From assembly GCA_905250025.1 (NCBI GenBank), contig CAJNOJ010000044.1, forward strand, positions 248,001-312,000: a stretch of DNA of 64,000 nucleotides, in the 5' to 3' direction. Shown piece after piece: positions 13,308-23,766 of this stretch. The position numbers were made by a program, and so were the translations under genes. The notes under the pieces are model-generated. The model had not been told where the DNA came from. It worked only from the letters and a program-made list of their open reading frames with translations, and did no database searches. The stretch is from Adineta ricciae (lineage: Eukaryota > Rotifera > Eurotatoria > Adinetida > Adinetidae). Position 1 is the first letter of the stretch; each line of letters begins with the position of its first letter.

Positions 13308-15010
13308 TCATACAGAAGGAAAATATTTGTTAGTAGTATTTCCATTCGTACTCTTTTGTATAGATATACGTTCAAAAGGTAAACGTCGTTGAATGGTTGA
13401 ACTGTGGGTTGATGTTCGAGGTGTTTTACGAGGTTCCGAATTGGTGACACGTTGTTGATTCTTTTTCAACGTGGAAATTGTAGCCAGTTTGGGCGATGAA
13501 GGTGGTAACGTGGCATCCTTGGAGAAGATTTTACAAGTTAGACCAGAGTTCTCTTTGCAATTCACGTGTGTTGATTGTGAACAATGTGAACAACGATATG
13601 ACAATGAACCAAAATTGATTCGTTTGAGACACTACAAAAAAAAAAGATTTGTCGTTTTGGAATTGAAATTTCGGTTATTTTACCACAAAACATGTTTCTG
13701 GTTTGAAAATCTTTTTTGAAACAAAACGATGCGCAATCGTCGACATCTTTGCAGGAGTCATTGGTAATGTTTGTTCCATAGAAGACGATGACGCTGTTTT
13801 CGTACTGTTAACGATCGATGATGATGATGATAATGTATCACTACTATCTAATTGACTTGTTTGTTGCCTGCATGAATTGTTAATCATTTTGATGTCCGTT
13901 GAAACAGTAAATGGTTGTGTAGTGTTCTCCAGTGTTGTGAAACATTGAAATGTGGTTTGAGCAATGATACGTTGTGATGAAGGCTTACTCTGAACACGAA
14001 AATATCGCATAGAAGGTGAAGGGGAAAAGGAAGAAGGTCTTTGTTACCATTTCTCGTGATCCTTCGTAACAAAGGCGTTTTGATGGCGAAATATTTGTGT
14101 CATCATCTTGATTCAATAGGCGTTTTCTTGTCGACGATTGAGGGAGAACAACACGTGGATGTATTATTAGACTTTCATTTGTATCATCATCAATTGTACA
14201 ATTACGACTATCCAATTCATCTTCATCTTCGTCTTCCGATGAAATGACATCTCTATACAAAACGAATGAAATCGATGAATACGACAACGAATGAAATCGA
14301 TGAATACGACAACGAATGAAATCGATGAATACGACAACGAATGAATTCGTTCGAAAACACAAACCTTAATCGATCTTCACATTTCTTCTTTATATAGTGT
14401 AATTGATCGATGGGTGATGTATGATGACCATGATAGTTGATTATACCATAGATTTCTTGAATTGTCTTATGCTAAAATGGAGTTCAATATAAATTTTATC
14501 GTTTTAGCTCCAAGTATTTCCGTAAATATATCTCAAATGGCATTGTTCAGAAAAGTGCGAAAGAAATTTGGAAGATTTACTCTCTGAAGACTTTCTAAAG
14601 CTCATGCCGACATGTTGCAGTGGCAAGTCGTGCTTACTAATCTAGCAGCTCGATTTGTTGAAATGAGACGACGTTGTCGCTGATCATGAATTTGTTGACT
14701 AAATGTAACAACAACAATATTTGCACAGAACTTTGTATTCAATCATTACCTTTGAGATTTCGTTTTCAATGTTGCGCTTTTCAACTGACTCTCCAATCGT
14801 TTGACGACTTGTCTTTGTTCCAAATACTGCTTCAATAAAGCAAATAGGTCTAAATCAAGAACAATTTTCATGTTCAGGACCATAGACGAACAAGTCGAAA
14901 AGTCACAGACCATCTTCGGTTGTATTATTAATAAGTAATCGTTGATTGTAGGCTAATACACCAAGCGCATGCGTAGTTTGTTGAAGTTTTCTCTTGAAAC
15001 TATCACACAT
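13308..15010 (-). CDS. RACGAP1 (MgcRacGAP/Cyk4)-like protein lacking the RhoGAP domain
   Basis: Exons 15010-14911, 14849-14750, 14698-14638, 14471-14365, 14252-14048, 13989-13684 and 13631-13308 give 400 aa. The N-terminal third is helical and coiled-coil-like (FKRKLQQTTHALGVL, QYLEQRQVVKRLESQL). The middle is acidic and Ser-rich. An intact C1 zinc domain follows: HRFVSKKIFKPETC, FVC, LKRINFGSLSYRC, SHC, STHVNC and LTC. This has every metal ligand and resembles the RACGAP1 C1 (HDFVSK..KPESC..CGKRIKFGKL). In RACGAP1 a RhoGAP domain follows at once. Here about 75 unrelated, Ser/Thr/Pro-rich residues lead to a stop. The start is uncertain: MCDSF follows an AAG acceptor-like site directly, and an upstream exon (ATG near 15097) is possible. 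The role is inferred as centralspindlin-related or a diverged paralog. Confidence 0.65.
14261..14348. repeat. 25-bp tandem repeat, about 3.5 copies, inside an intron
   Basis: Three identical 25-base units at 14261-14285, 14286-14310 and 14311-14335, then a partial copy that diverges near 14346. The unit starts aacgaatgaaatcgatgaat. It fills most of the intron between exons 4 and 5 of the RACGAP1-like gene and makes that intron about 110 bases instead of about 55. Confidence 0.95.
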
Positions 15011-16297
15011 CTTAAAGAAAATGTTGAACTCAAGAGAATATTTTCTACTTGATTACAAAACTATCTAATTAATTCAACCGACAATCGAGCCATTCTGTTG
15101 AGAAAAACGACGTCGTTCAAAGTGCGACGTGAACAAAGAGACAAGAAGGAAATGTAATTATCTAATCCTTTTGTTGGTTAGTGAAAAGAAACCAATTGAC
15201 ACTATTGAATAATAGATGTCGTTATTCATTACTAGAATTGTGATTGATAATTCTAATAGTAAACCCTCACCCAGGAATAGATTGATAAATGAACTATTCT
15301 ATACCTAAGGCAATGATTGCAGTCGACAGAATGTCAATGAACTACACATTAAGCGAATTAGACGCGAGCGATGGAGAGTCTTCTTCAGCTCTTCGTCGTT
15401 TCGGAGCAATTCAATTAGCTCATATATGGAATATCCATGTACCCGACGAGGAGGAATAGACGTTCTTAGCTAAAATGAACTATTGTCGAGTTCTTTGGAA
15501 ATACGACGTCAAATCTTTCAACTAGACTTCACCGAAAGTGATTTTCATCACGAGAAAACAAATATCATCTCGGTCGATTGTATTCGACGACAAGGAAATG
15601 AAATTTTGTGCTTTTCATAATCAGTTCAAAATACATTGCTTGCTTTATGTGAGTATAGTCATACGCGAAAAACAAGAGTGTACTCGCTCGAGACTTGTTT
15701 GTAGAGCTCGATGACTGGAGAATCAACGCATGAGAACTATTCCCAAATAAATTTTTTGTTTTGATCCTGAACAAGAAAAATTCAATCCGATGTATCTCAC
15801 ATCGCGTGTTACAACTAGAGATAATCGCTTAGAAAAAAGTTTGTCTTTGATTATTTCTTGTGAAATGATCTATGTGTATCATCGAAACGGATTAAGATTG
15901 CATCTAACTCAGGTCGGAAACATTCATCTGTCGTTCAGTCGGCTTGATGGCAATCAGATTTTTCTTTGCATGATGAATATATCGAAAACATGATTGAGAT
16001 AAATGGCGTCATGCAAGCTTTGGGCAAATAACCGATTTCTAGTCAGAGAAATCTATTATTATTGATGAATAAATGACTAAATGCATGCTTGTATACTCTA
16101 TTACGATGATGATGAAGAAGAAGGAAAATAAGAGAAGAGAGAAAACGATGAGAAAAGAAAGAAAGAAGGAAAAAATCTTCATTTACAAGTTCGAGCAATG
16201 GAATGGAAACAACATACATGTATATATGATGAGAGTAGAGAGAAAGAAATAGTTTCCGAGAAAAATAGCTTGACTTTTAACTTGTCGTGAGCGAACA
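15011..16297. other. Gene-poor stretch with short open frames of doubtful status
   Basis: A 48-codon plus-strand frame (15313-15459, MIAVDRMS to VPDEEE) and a 67-codon frame (15790-15993) have normal codon content. They show no family match and no splice partner. They may be remnants of a decayed gene or chance. A purine-rich run (about 16105-16170) precedes the Ly6 gene. Confidence 0.4.
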
Positions 16298-16919
16298 ATG
16301 AGGACACGATTAAAACTTGTTGATAAAATTAGTACCTGTTCATTGGTGAAAGTCTTATTGGTACTTCTATTAGAAATTCAAATGGGTGTCAGTGTCCGCA
16401 TACGAAGTGCCACCAACCAAACAAACAATCATTCATGTTACACTTGCATTGAACCGTTGGTTGGTTATAGTAAGTAGTTTTCCGCATGATTCTCTCATAA
16501 GCATCTCAACCGAGAGGTATTTCATATACATCTGCTGTCTTCTCCTTCTTATTTCAGCTGATCATCCCGACTCCTGCAAATATTTGAATGTCAGTTCATC
16601 ATTAGCGTCTTCGTTTATTAAAAGTTGCAATATGGACAATACCGATGGCGAATATGAATGTCGAAAAGTTGTTATTAGTTATCGTTCGGTCGAAACTTAC
16701 CTTCGTCGTGATTGTGCACCGAAAGGTTTATGCTCATGGAAAGATAGAACAGGTTCAATGATTAACACTCCTGTCTCAGACTGTGTATATACCGATGAAC
16801 GGTCGCAAAAACTTGAATGTGTTTATTGTTGTGATACGCCATTATGCAATGGCGCGAGATTCGATCCGATGACGATGCGATTTCTTATTTATCTCTTAGG
16901 GATGGGATATCTGATTTAG
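16298..16919 (+). CDS. Secreted/GPI-anchored Ly6/uPAR (three-finger) domain protein
   Basis: Exons 16298-16469 and 16558-16919 give 177 aa. The N-terminal hydrophobic stretch (VKVLLVLLLEIQMGV) is a signal peptide or anchor. The mature part opens with CYTCIE, the usual LU-domain start. Further cysteines follow (DSCKYL, KSCNMD, YECRK, RRDCAPKGLCSW, SDCVY), and it closes with CVYCCDTPLCN, the typical LU terminal motif with the invariant CN. A hydrophobic C-terminal end (MRFLIYLLGMGYLI) fits a GPI-attachment signal. It probably sits on the outer cell surface. The partner is unknown. The family is recognised by pattern; no specific ortholog is named. Confidence 0.8.
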
Positions 16920-18691
16920 TTTTATGAGAAGATTTTGGTTTTATTTTTAATAGGCTATAAAGAGAAGAAGAAAACATACATGAAAACTCAATCTTTACAA
17001 TCGAGGAAATGAAAGAATGATTATGATTATTAAATCTTTTCCGGTTGTTGTTATGCAGGAATTCCTAAGATCTACGAAATCTTTTATGATCAATGTATGT
17101 TCTGTTGCTCGACGTTCGAAGCAGAAAATTATGATAATGACGATGGATTATTGTCAGAAGAAACAGATGAAGTGCAGTTTTGTTTTGACGTGAAACCTTT
17201 TACTCGATCTTCGAATGTTATTTGAAAGAATTCTGGAAAATGACTTCAGAAATGCTTTCTCATGAATATTTAATATTTCTCGACGTTTCACATATTCTAT
17301 ACAACCAAATTCTATTATTGTATTGTTTTTCTTCATGTGCTATTGTAAAGAATAATATCTAGAGCATATTTCACGTACTCGTGGAACCAATCTCCAATAT
17401 AATCCTATGCAAATCATTCTACTGACTTCATCTACAACAGTTTCTAATTAACTACACATGTTAATGATTAACAGCTGTATTCCCAGTTTAACTATGGCAA
17501 ATTCCCTTTCGTTTTAAATGCAATTTCCCTGATTATTCACAACTCGACACTGAGTTGTCATTGTAAGACAGCCATGAGTCTAATTGATCAAATTTTCACA
17601 TGTTCTTCATTGAACGACAACTATATGAGTAATTAGTCGCAATAGTTTTTGTTTCTTCTTAACCCGCACATGGGCACTTAGATCACAGTCTCATGACCAG
17701 GTAGTAAGTCGAGAATTCTCGTCCCTCATATTGTAGCTTCATGCTTAAGCGATTATGCCTTCTTATTTCTTTATATCATGTAAGCACTTCCGAGTGTTAC
17801 AATACTCTGCGTAATTAAAAAAAAAAGTCGCAATAGTACAGTATCCCTGGTTTCTTTTAGTATGTAAATGTTGGCAGGCAGTGACGTGCTGAGAAGGGAA
17901 AAATAAATATGGATATAAACTGAAATGCAACACTTTTGTTCAAGTGTCATAAACAATGTCACTTGAGAAAGAATGCAGATTCTCCTACACGATTTCCTTT
18001 CGACGATAATATTTGTGATTACTTGAAACGTAGTATAAAAAACGCGATGTTTATGTTCTACTGCGTGCCCGAGTATGATAATTTTGAATCAATTTACTTT
18101 GAACGAGGTTTTGACGAAAATTTGTGAATTGAATCTAAATAATTTACTTGTGCGAACCTTGTTCGTCTTGTAAATCATTGTACGAGGGAATCAATCTGCT
18201 GGAAATGAATAAAACAGTGTTACTATTGCAGATCAAATCATCATAAAATGAAGGTGAAGACGATAAGTTTATAATGTTTTCAGGTTGAATGCATCAAGTT
18301 AATGAGCCTTGATTAATCAACACGGTCAAAGTCTATGAACGAAAGTACAAGGATTTCCAAAGAGAATTCAATCCAGTATACACTGAACTAGTTTCTACAT
18401 ACTGATTGTATACAAGATTCGATCACATGGTGTTCGTATACACGGCATAGTGACAAAATTTTTGCTTTTGTAGATTTCAAATGTTTATATAGAATGCGAT
18501 CAATACAGGGTATTTCATTAGTATACAAAAGAAAAGGAAGCATTGCACTGTTCAAAATAATTACAAAGATACGGAGAGAGAGAGAGAGAGAGAGAGAAAA
18601 CAAGCCTTAGTATGCTTGGAGCGGAAAAAAACAGGAAACAGACACCACAACATATCACAAAAAAATCAAACAGAAGAAAGGTTACAATAAA
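16920..18691. other. Intergenic region with a possible decayed C1-domain fragment
   Basis: Mostly AT-rich with no gene model. A frame at 17936-18127 contains FKCHKQCHLRKN, which resembles the Cys/His end of a kinase-type C1 domain without the rest. A weak tRNA-Met-like stretch at about 17655-17725 was rejected. Confidence 0.4.
18574..18597. repeat. (GA)n microsatellite
   Basis: About 12 GA dinucleotides just beyond the stop of the minus-strand class C GPCR-like gene, probably in its 3' UTR or flank. Confidence 0.95.
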
Positions 18692-20847
18692 TCATTTGTA
18701 CATCAATCGTTTTTTATTATATGACTCTTCCTCTTCTTCGTCAGCATCAATAGGTAATATCGTTTGATCATCATTTTCAGTTTGACTTGAACGAAAATCT
18801 TTCAAACGCTCATATGTGGGAGTAGCACGACTATACCGATGTTCACCATGAACGGCAATTTCATCCTCATCATCGCCACTATCAATATCCCATAGACGTT
18901 GAGCTAACGAGCGATGATCGACGGGATATCGACGGTAGATGTACGGATAGCGATTCGATGTTGGCGTGTTTGAATAGCATCCGTAAGAATTTGAATAGGA
19001 CGGTGATGCTACTCGGTAAGGATCAACGACGTAGTACTGTTGCTGTTGCTGTTGCTGTTGTGCTGCTGAGGAATAGAATGAAGGCGTGGCTGGTGGTAAA
19101 GGCAACCGAGAAGGAGGTCTATGTGGATATGGATATTGAGCGTATCGATGATCAGTACCGGAACGAACGCGATGAGCTTTCGGTACTGATAGTGGCGGTG
19201 ATTTGACAAGTATACGCATTTTAACAGGCGTTGTTTGGTAGTTTTGTGAACTACATAAAATTGGTATGATTGATTCATCGGGATGTGAAGGCATGTAGGA
19301 CGAGTAGTACATCGAAGAAGTAGATGGTGGATGTATATTCGCATGATACCGAGTAAAATAATCATGTCCCATCGCGGGATTGAGTAACATAGACGATGCA
19401 CTACTGGAAGTTGACTAGAAGACACAAATATGTCAAGATTTCTCTTAATCAACAACTATACCTGACGATGTAATGAAATTGAAGGCACTTTTAGACGGTG
19501 TTCCGATTGATAAACGGGAGCATTTATCATCATGTCATTCTGATTGAGATCATTTTGGTTGTTCGATGTATATATGGCATCTGAATGGTGTTTTTCAGCT
19601 GGGACATCGATGATTTCAGTTGGACTTGTCTTTTCAGCATTTCGAACTTTGAATGGTCCTCGAGGTGTTCGTGTAATAGGTAGGAATGTTCCACTAGTAC
19701 CCAATTCATACGACGTTTCGCTCTCGTTTGACAATGTCTGTAGTTTATTTGTATCCATTCGATCATTGCTCTTATCTTGAAGAAGTGATTCGTCATCTTT
19801 CGTCACTTCGATCGATGCTAATTTATTACTGAACAGAGTTGTTTGAGTAATACTAATATCGTTTAAATTCACTTTCGAATAGAAGTAAATTTGAGGGATT
19901 AACATGAAGAATAGACATATCGTCGCAATTGTAAACATACCAACGATTAATATTGGAAATGCAAGCGACGGATGGGTAGAATGGTACATAAATGTCCACA
20001 ACAACCATGTAATATCAATTAGAACAAAAGCGAACATATTGAAACAGGTCAATGATGTTTTGCTCTTATATTTTCTTGACGACTGTTCTTTATGAATATC
20101 ATTTCGATGACAATGTCGGCAAAGGAACAGACATATCGCGATCATGGTACATAACAATAGCTCCACTATTGCATAGGTATATGTCGCGTAAAATCGATAA
20201 TCGACAATGCATTGAAGTGAACATGACTTGATTTTCGATCTTGACAGTAAATATTTTCTCAATGAAAACTTCACTGTCGGATATTCTTCCATTGTTTGAT
20301 GCGGACAAGCACGTGGAGAGGTGAAATACCACCAAAGTATACCGATGGGTATTTGTACTAACACCAGTAGAAAATAGATCATGAGAGCTGTCATTTGTTT
20401 GGTCCTAGTCGATAGGATTCTTGCAGCTAACCATTGCATTATATAACGGCATAATAGCGCTGAATAGAGTAGAGCATATGCTAATTGAGAAAGAAATTCT
20501 CTCAAACTGCAGAGGATTTCATTACCGCGTAATAGGAAAAAGATGACAATAAGATAGATGAAACAAACACTGAGACAAATAAATATGTTTGTTAGGACGA
20601 GATGATGGTTCAAATGTCGAATCGAAATACATAAAAATATGAATAAAATAATAATGGTTATTAAGATACCTAAGACCGAGAGAATAAATAGAGGAAAGAT
20701 CCAGGGATTATGAAATGATATAAATGAGAATGTTTGATTATTAATCAATTGAACGTGATAATCATAATTTTCGAAGTAAAGATCCTGTGATTGTATTATC
20801 GAAGAATTGAATAGCGATGTATCCATACTAATTTCATTCATAGTCAT
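18692..20847 (-). CDS. Seven-transmembrane receptor, class C GPCR-like, with long disordered tail
   Basis: Exons 20847-19462 and 19414-18692 give 702 aa. After about 45 extracellular residues with N-glycosylation sites (FNSS, NNQT) there are seven hydrophobic segments (about residues 48-330), for example PLFILSVLGILITIII, LVLTNIFICLSVCFIYLIV, TALMIYFLLVLVQIPIGI and FPILIVGMFTIATICLFF. The seventh ends MLIPQIYFY, like the F-x-P-K-x-Y end of class C helix 7. No Venus-flytrap ectodomain is present, so it resembles the GPRC5/Boss orphan group rather than glutamate or GABA-B receptors. The tail is about 370 aa: Ser/Thr/Pro-rich, a short poly-Gln, Tyr-rich YPYPHRPPS, then acidic. The ligand is unknown. 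The 7TM topology is firm; the class is tentative. Confidence 0.65.
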
Positions 20848-22397
20848 CTAAATAAACGAAGATATGATACAGGTACATTAGGATGAACTGCTTCGTTTCT
20901 TTCCTCCGACCGGTCCATCGATAACAAATGAAAAAAGTGACTGCGAACAATAGAACAAAACGTCTCTTCCTTCACGCCTGGGGGGTATATAGTCTATATA
21001 TGTATATATACATATATACGCGGCTCGACAATAGCACTACTACTATTACTATCACTATTACTATCACTATTACTACTATATTATTATTATTATTATTTTG
21101 ATTCTCGTCTTCGGATAGGACTAATGGATCCGACAACATTTGATATAGATATTTTGATATCGTGTTTTCTGTTATTGTATGTGAATCTCTTGATTCTTGA
21201 TATTTTCTCTCTTTCTCAAGTCAACAAGGTGCGAAAGATCGTTAATCGAAAGTTAAATTGAAATCAGAGATTGTATTTTCTTAATAATATGTACTTAAAT
21301 CATGAAAAAATCGAAAGGTTGAGGCGGCGTTTGCCACGCTTCATTATGTTCGTCCTATTCGTATGCATTTATATTGTCTAATTTTCTCGCATGAAATCAA
21401 CTCTTTCCTTCTCGTTATTTCGCACACAATTCAAGGTAGACTTCATTAAATCGGCTACAGTTNATGAAGACGATGTGCGAACGCGCACAGCTGTGTAAGC
21501 GCGCGCGTGTATGTATCTCTTCGTTTTGCTTGAGTACGATGTACATACAAACAGAAAAGGGCGAAAGTTGTCTTCCAGCAAATGTTAGTGAAATCGGATT
21601 CATGCAATACATCAACGAGATATTTCTGTCTATAATAGAAGATGAAATAAGTTAAATCAAAGAGAGAGAGATAAATGAAAATTAAATCAGAATAGAATGA
21701 GAGATATGTAATAAAATTACATTTTCTTTGATGTTTTTTTTTTATGTATGTATATATTTTAATCGAAAATTAACGTTAGTAGAGAACTCAAGTGTTTGTT
21801 GCATTATATTCTTCATATGTTAAGTAACGAACGAAAACGATGCTACTTTATAACTTCAATAAAACTAAATACCGCAAAGCAAATCATCCACATGAATTTC
21901 CAACTTAGACTACCGTTTTTCTTCATAGAAATTCAAGATTTCTGTGAAATAGTAGTTCTTCGAAATTGATTTATCGAGGTAAAGAACGCTTGGACATATT
22001 TTCTCATTGTTAAACATAAGCACATGAAATAATCTATGTAATAAACGAAGTTGTAACATAGTTGCATTTCTATTCTCTTTTTTTTTTGTCTACAATAAGA
22101 TAAGCGGAACTAGAAGTGTACTTCATTTTTTTTTGTAAAGTAGTCATCAAATAAGTATTGCACTTCTTTCTTTTTATGACAAACTTAACTGAATTATTAA
22201 GAGAAAAGACATTCCTATTGTAAAATAACTGTCTAGGTGTGCGAAATATCCACGGGAATGTCTTGATCTTTGTTGGGTTTTTATTGGAAATCAGAAAGAA
22301 ACGCGCGTATGGTGTGTTAATGTGTGTAGAAATAGAAATGAGAACCGTTTGCTGTTCAGATTTGATGAAAAAACAAAGTATCTTGTTGAAAATCGAT
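20848..22397. other. Intergenic region, microsatellite-rich
   Basis: Holds the 5' flank of the 7TM gene, with an AT-alternating palindromic tract (about 20990-21018) that includes TATA-like sequence, ACT/ATT repeats (21035-21099), a single N at 21463 and alternating CG-rich dinucleotides near 21500. No gene model. Confidence 0.6.
21035..21099. repeat. ACT/ATC/ATT trinucleotide microsatellite
   Basis: Imperfect runs of act, att and atc triplets grading into pure att, about 65 bases, about 190 bp upstream of the 7TM start on the minus strand. Confidence 0.95.
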
Positions 22398-23766
22398 TTA
22401 CGAATCAGCAGCTTGACTTAAAGCTAAAAGAACCATTTTTAACTCCGGTTTGCTCAGCTTTTTATCGCGATTAATATCGCATCCATTTAATAAAGATCGT
22501 TTGAACTGTTGCAAATCTTCATTATCATAATCCTAGAAGAGAAATATGAAAAGATAACCTGAGATTTTCGATGAGGATTGTACTATACTTTTCGAACGAG
22601 ATCCATGAGATCTTTGACAAATCCGTCTAATTCTTCTTCTTCAATGATATTGTTTCCATCCTGAAGAGAAAAAAGCACATTGAAAACGTTGATTTTCATT
22701 CGCACAAGTCGTACTTTATCGTAAAGTTGAAACACTTTATCAAGATCTTGTGAAGTTATAGACGAACAACCCTGTTGATGAAATTAAAAATGACTAATTA
22801 CTTAAAAGAAAGATAAATATTCTCACCTTAAAAATCGGCCTGAGCAAGAAATTTTCTCTGACAGGTAAAAGCCTAAAATTAAATTTACAAATGCTTCTTA
22901 TTTCTTTCATTTGCTCTTTACCTCGTCATTTCACTAAATTGTAATTTTCCATCACCATTTGCGTCAAATATATGTAACTAAAACAATGAATAGCAATCTC
23001 ACGAAGGAATTCCTCGGTTGGAACATACAATTGTATCGGTATATTCGATTAGTTTTTCTTCGGTTACTTTATTTCCTTGCCGTCTATTTAAAAGTGTTTT
23101 TATGAATTGCTTTAACTCATCAGCTTCAATGTAACCTGAACAATCCGTATCAAACTGTTTCCAAACTTTCATAAAATCCACACTTGATTCAAGCGGATTA
23201 TCTTTACGAAAGAGGAGAAGAAAGTTTTCTTCCGTCGGTAGAATTTCAGCTAACTGAAAAAGAAACAGCAGATTTTTAAATAATTTGTAATGGAAAGAAA
23301 AGAAGCAGGTGAAGAAAACAAAAAACTTACTTCTCCAATTTCAATCCGACCATCTGCATTTTCATCATAAGCTTCTAAGAAACATTCTTTTAATTCTCGC
23401 AAGACACTATCAGATATTAACTAGAAGAAGAAGAAGAAACAAAAATGTTCAAAACAGACATCAAATGAGAAGAACATATTTATTTACATCTAGGCCTGTA
23501 TCACTCATATTGACAGATGAAGCTAGTTCACGTAATAAATCATCCAGTTCATGTCCTTCGATAAAGCCATTACCTAAAATACGAACATTGATGTATAAGA
23601 AGACAAACGTTCAAAAGCACATACCATCGGTGTCATAATGACTCCAAATTTCCATAAATTGATGAGCATTCAATTGTTGGAATTCTTTACTTTGTTCATC
23701 GCGAAATTGTTTCAAAAAGTTTCCCTTTTTACGATGACGTTCTTGCTCATTAGTATTTGTCGCCAT
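22398..23766 (-). CDS. CALB: Calbindin/calretinin-type calcium-binding protein (six EF-hand units)
   Basis: Cytosolic Ca2+ buffer/sensor; invertebrate relatives (Drosophila Cbp53E) are neuronal and muscular. Nine exons: 23766-23625, 23573-23488, 23420-23331, 23253-23029, 22977-22922, 22872-22827, 22771-22715, 22660-22589, 22532-22398 (302 aa). Loops seen are DTDGNGFIEGHE, DENADGRIEIGE, DTDCSGYIEADE, DANGDGKLQFSE, DKDGNNIIEEEE and a last DINRDKKLSKPE. The first five look Ca2+-competent; the sixth has Lys within the loop. LPTEENFLLLFR and LLPVRENFLL between hands are diagnostic of the calbindin family. Introns cut several loops near the DG/NG. No other gene within about 1.5 kb upstream or downstream. 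Confidence 0.93.

Noticed and set aside
14583-14599. A tiny candidate exon (KVFRE) in the RACGAP1-like gene between 14638 and 14471
   Set aside because: Its phase fits neither neighbour; a single phase-0 intron of 166 bases joins the flanking exons cleanly.
17655-17725. tRNA-Met-like stretch with AGTCTCATGACC, suggesting a CAT anticodon loop
   Set aside because: No convincing acceptor stem or T-arm pairing (the GTTCRA box is absent), so at best a decayed relic.
20990-21018. AT-alternating palindrome as an origin or cruciform element
   Set aside because: Simple TA-alternating DNA is common in the gaps of this window; at most it includes a TATA-like site for the 7TM gene.
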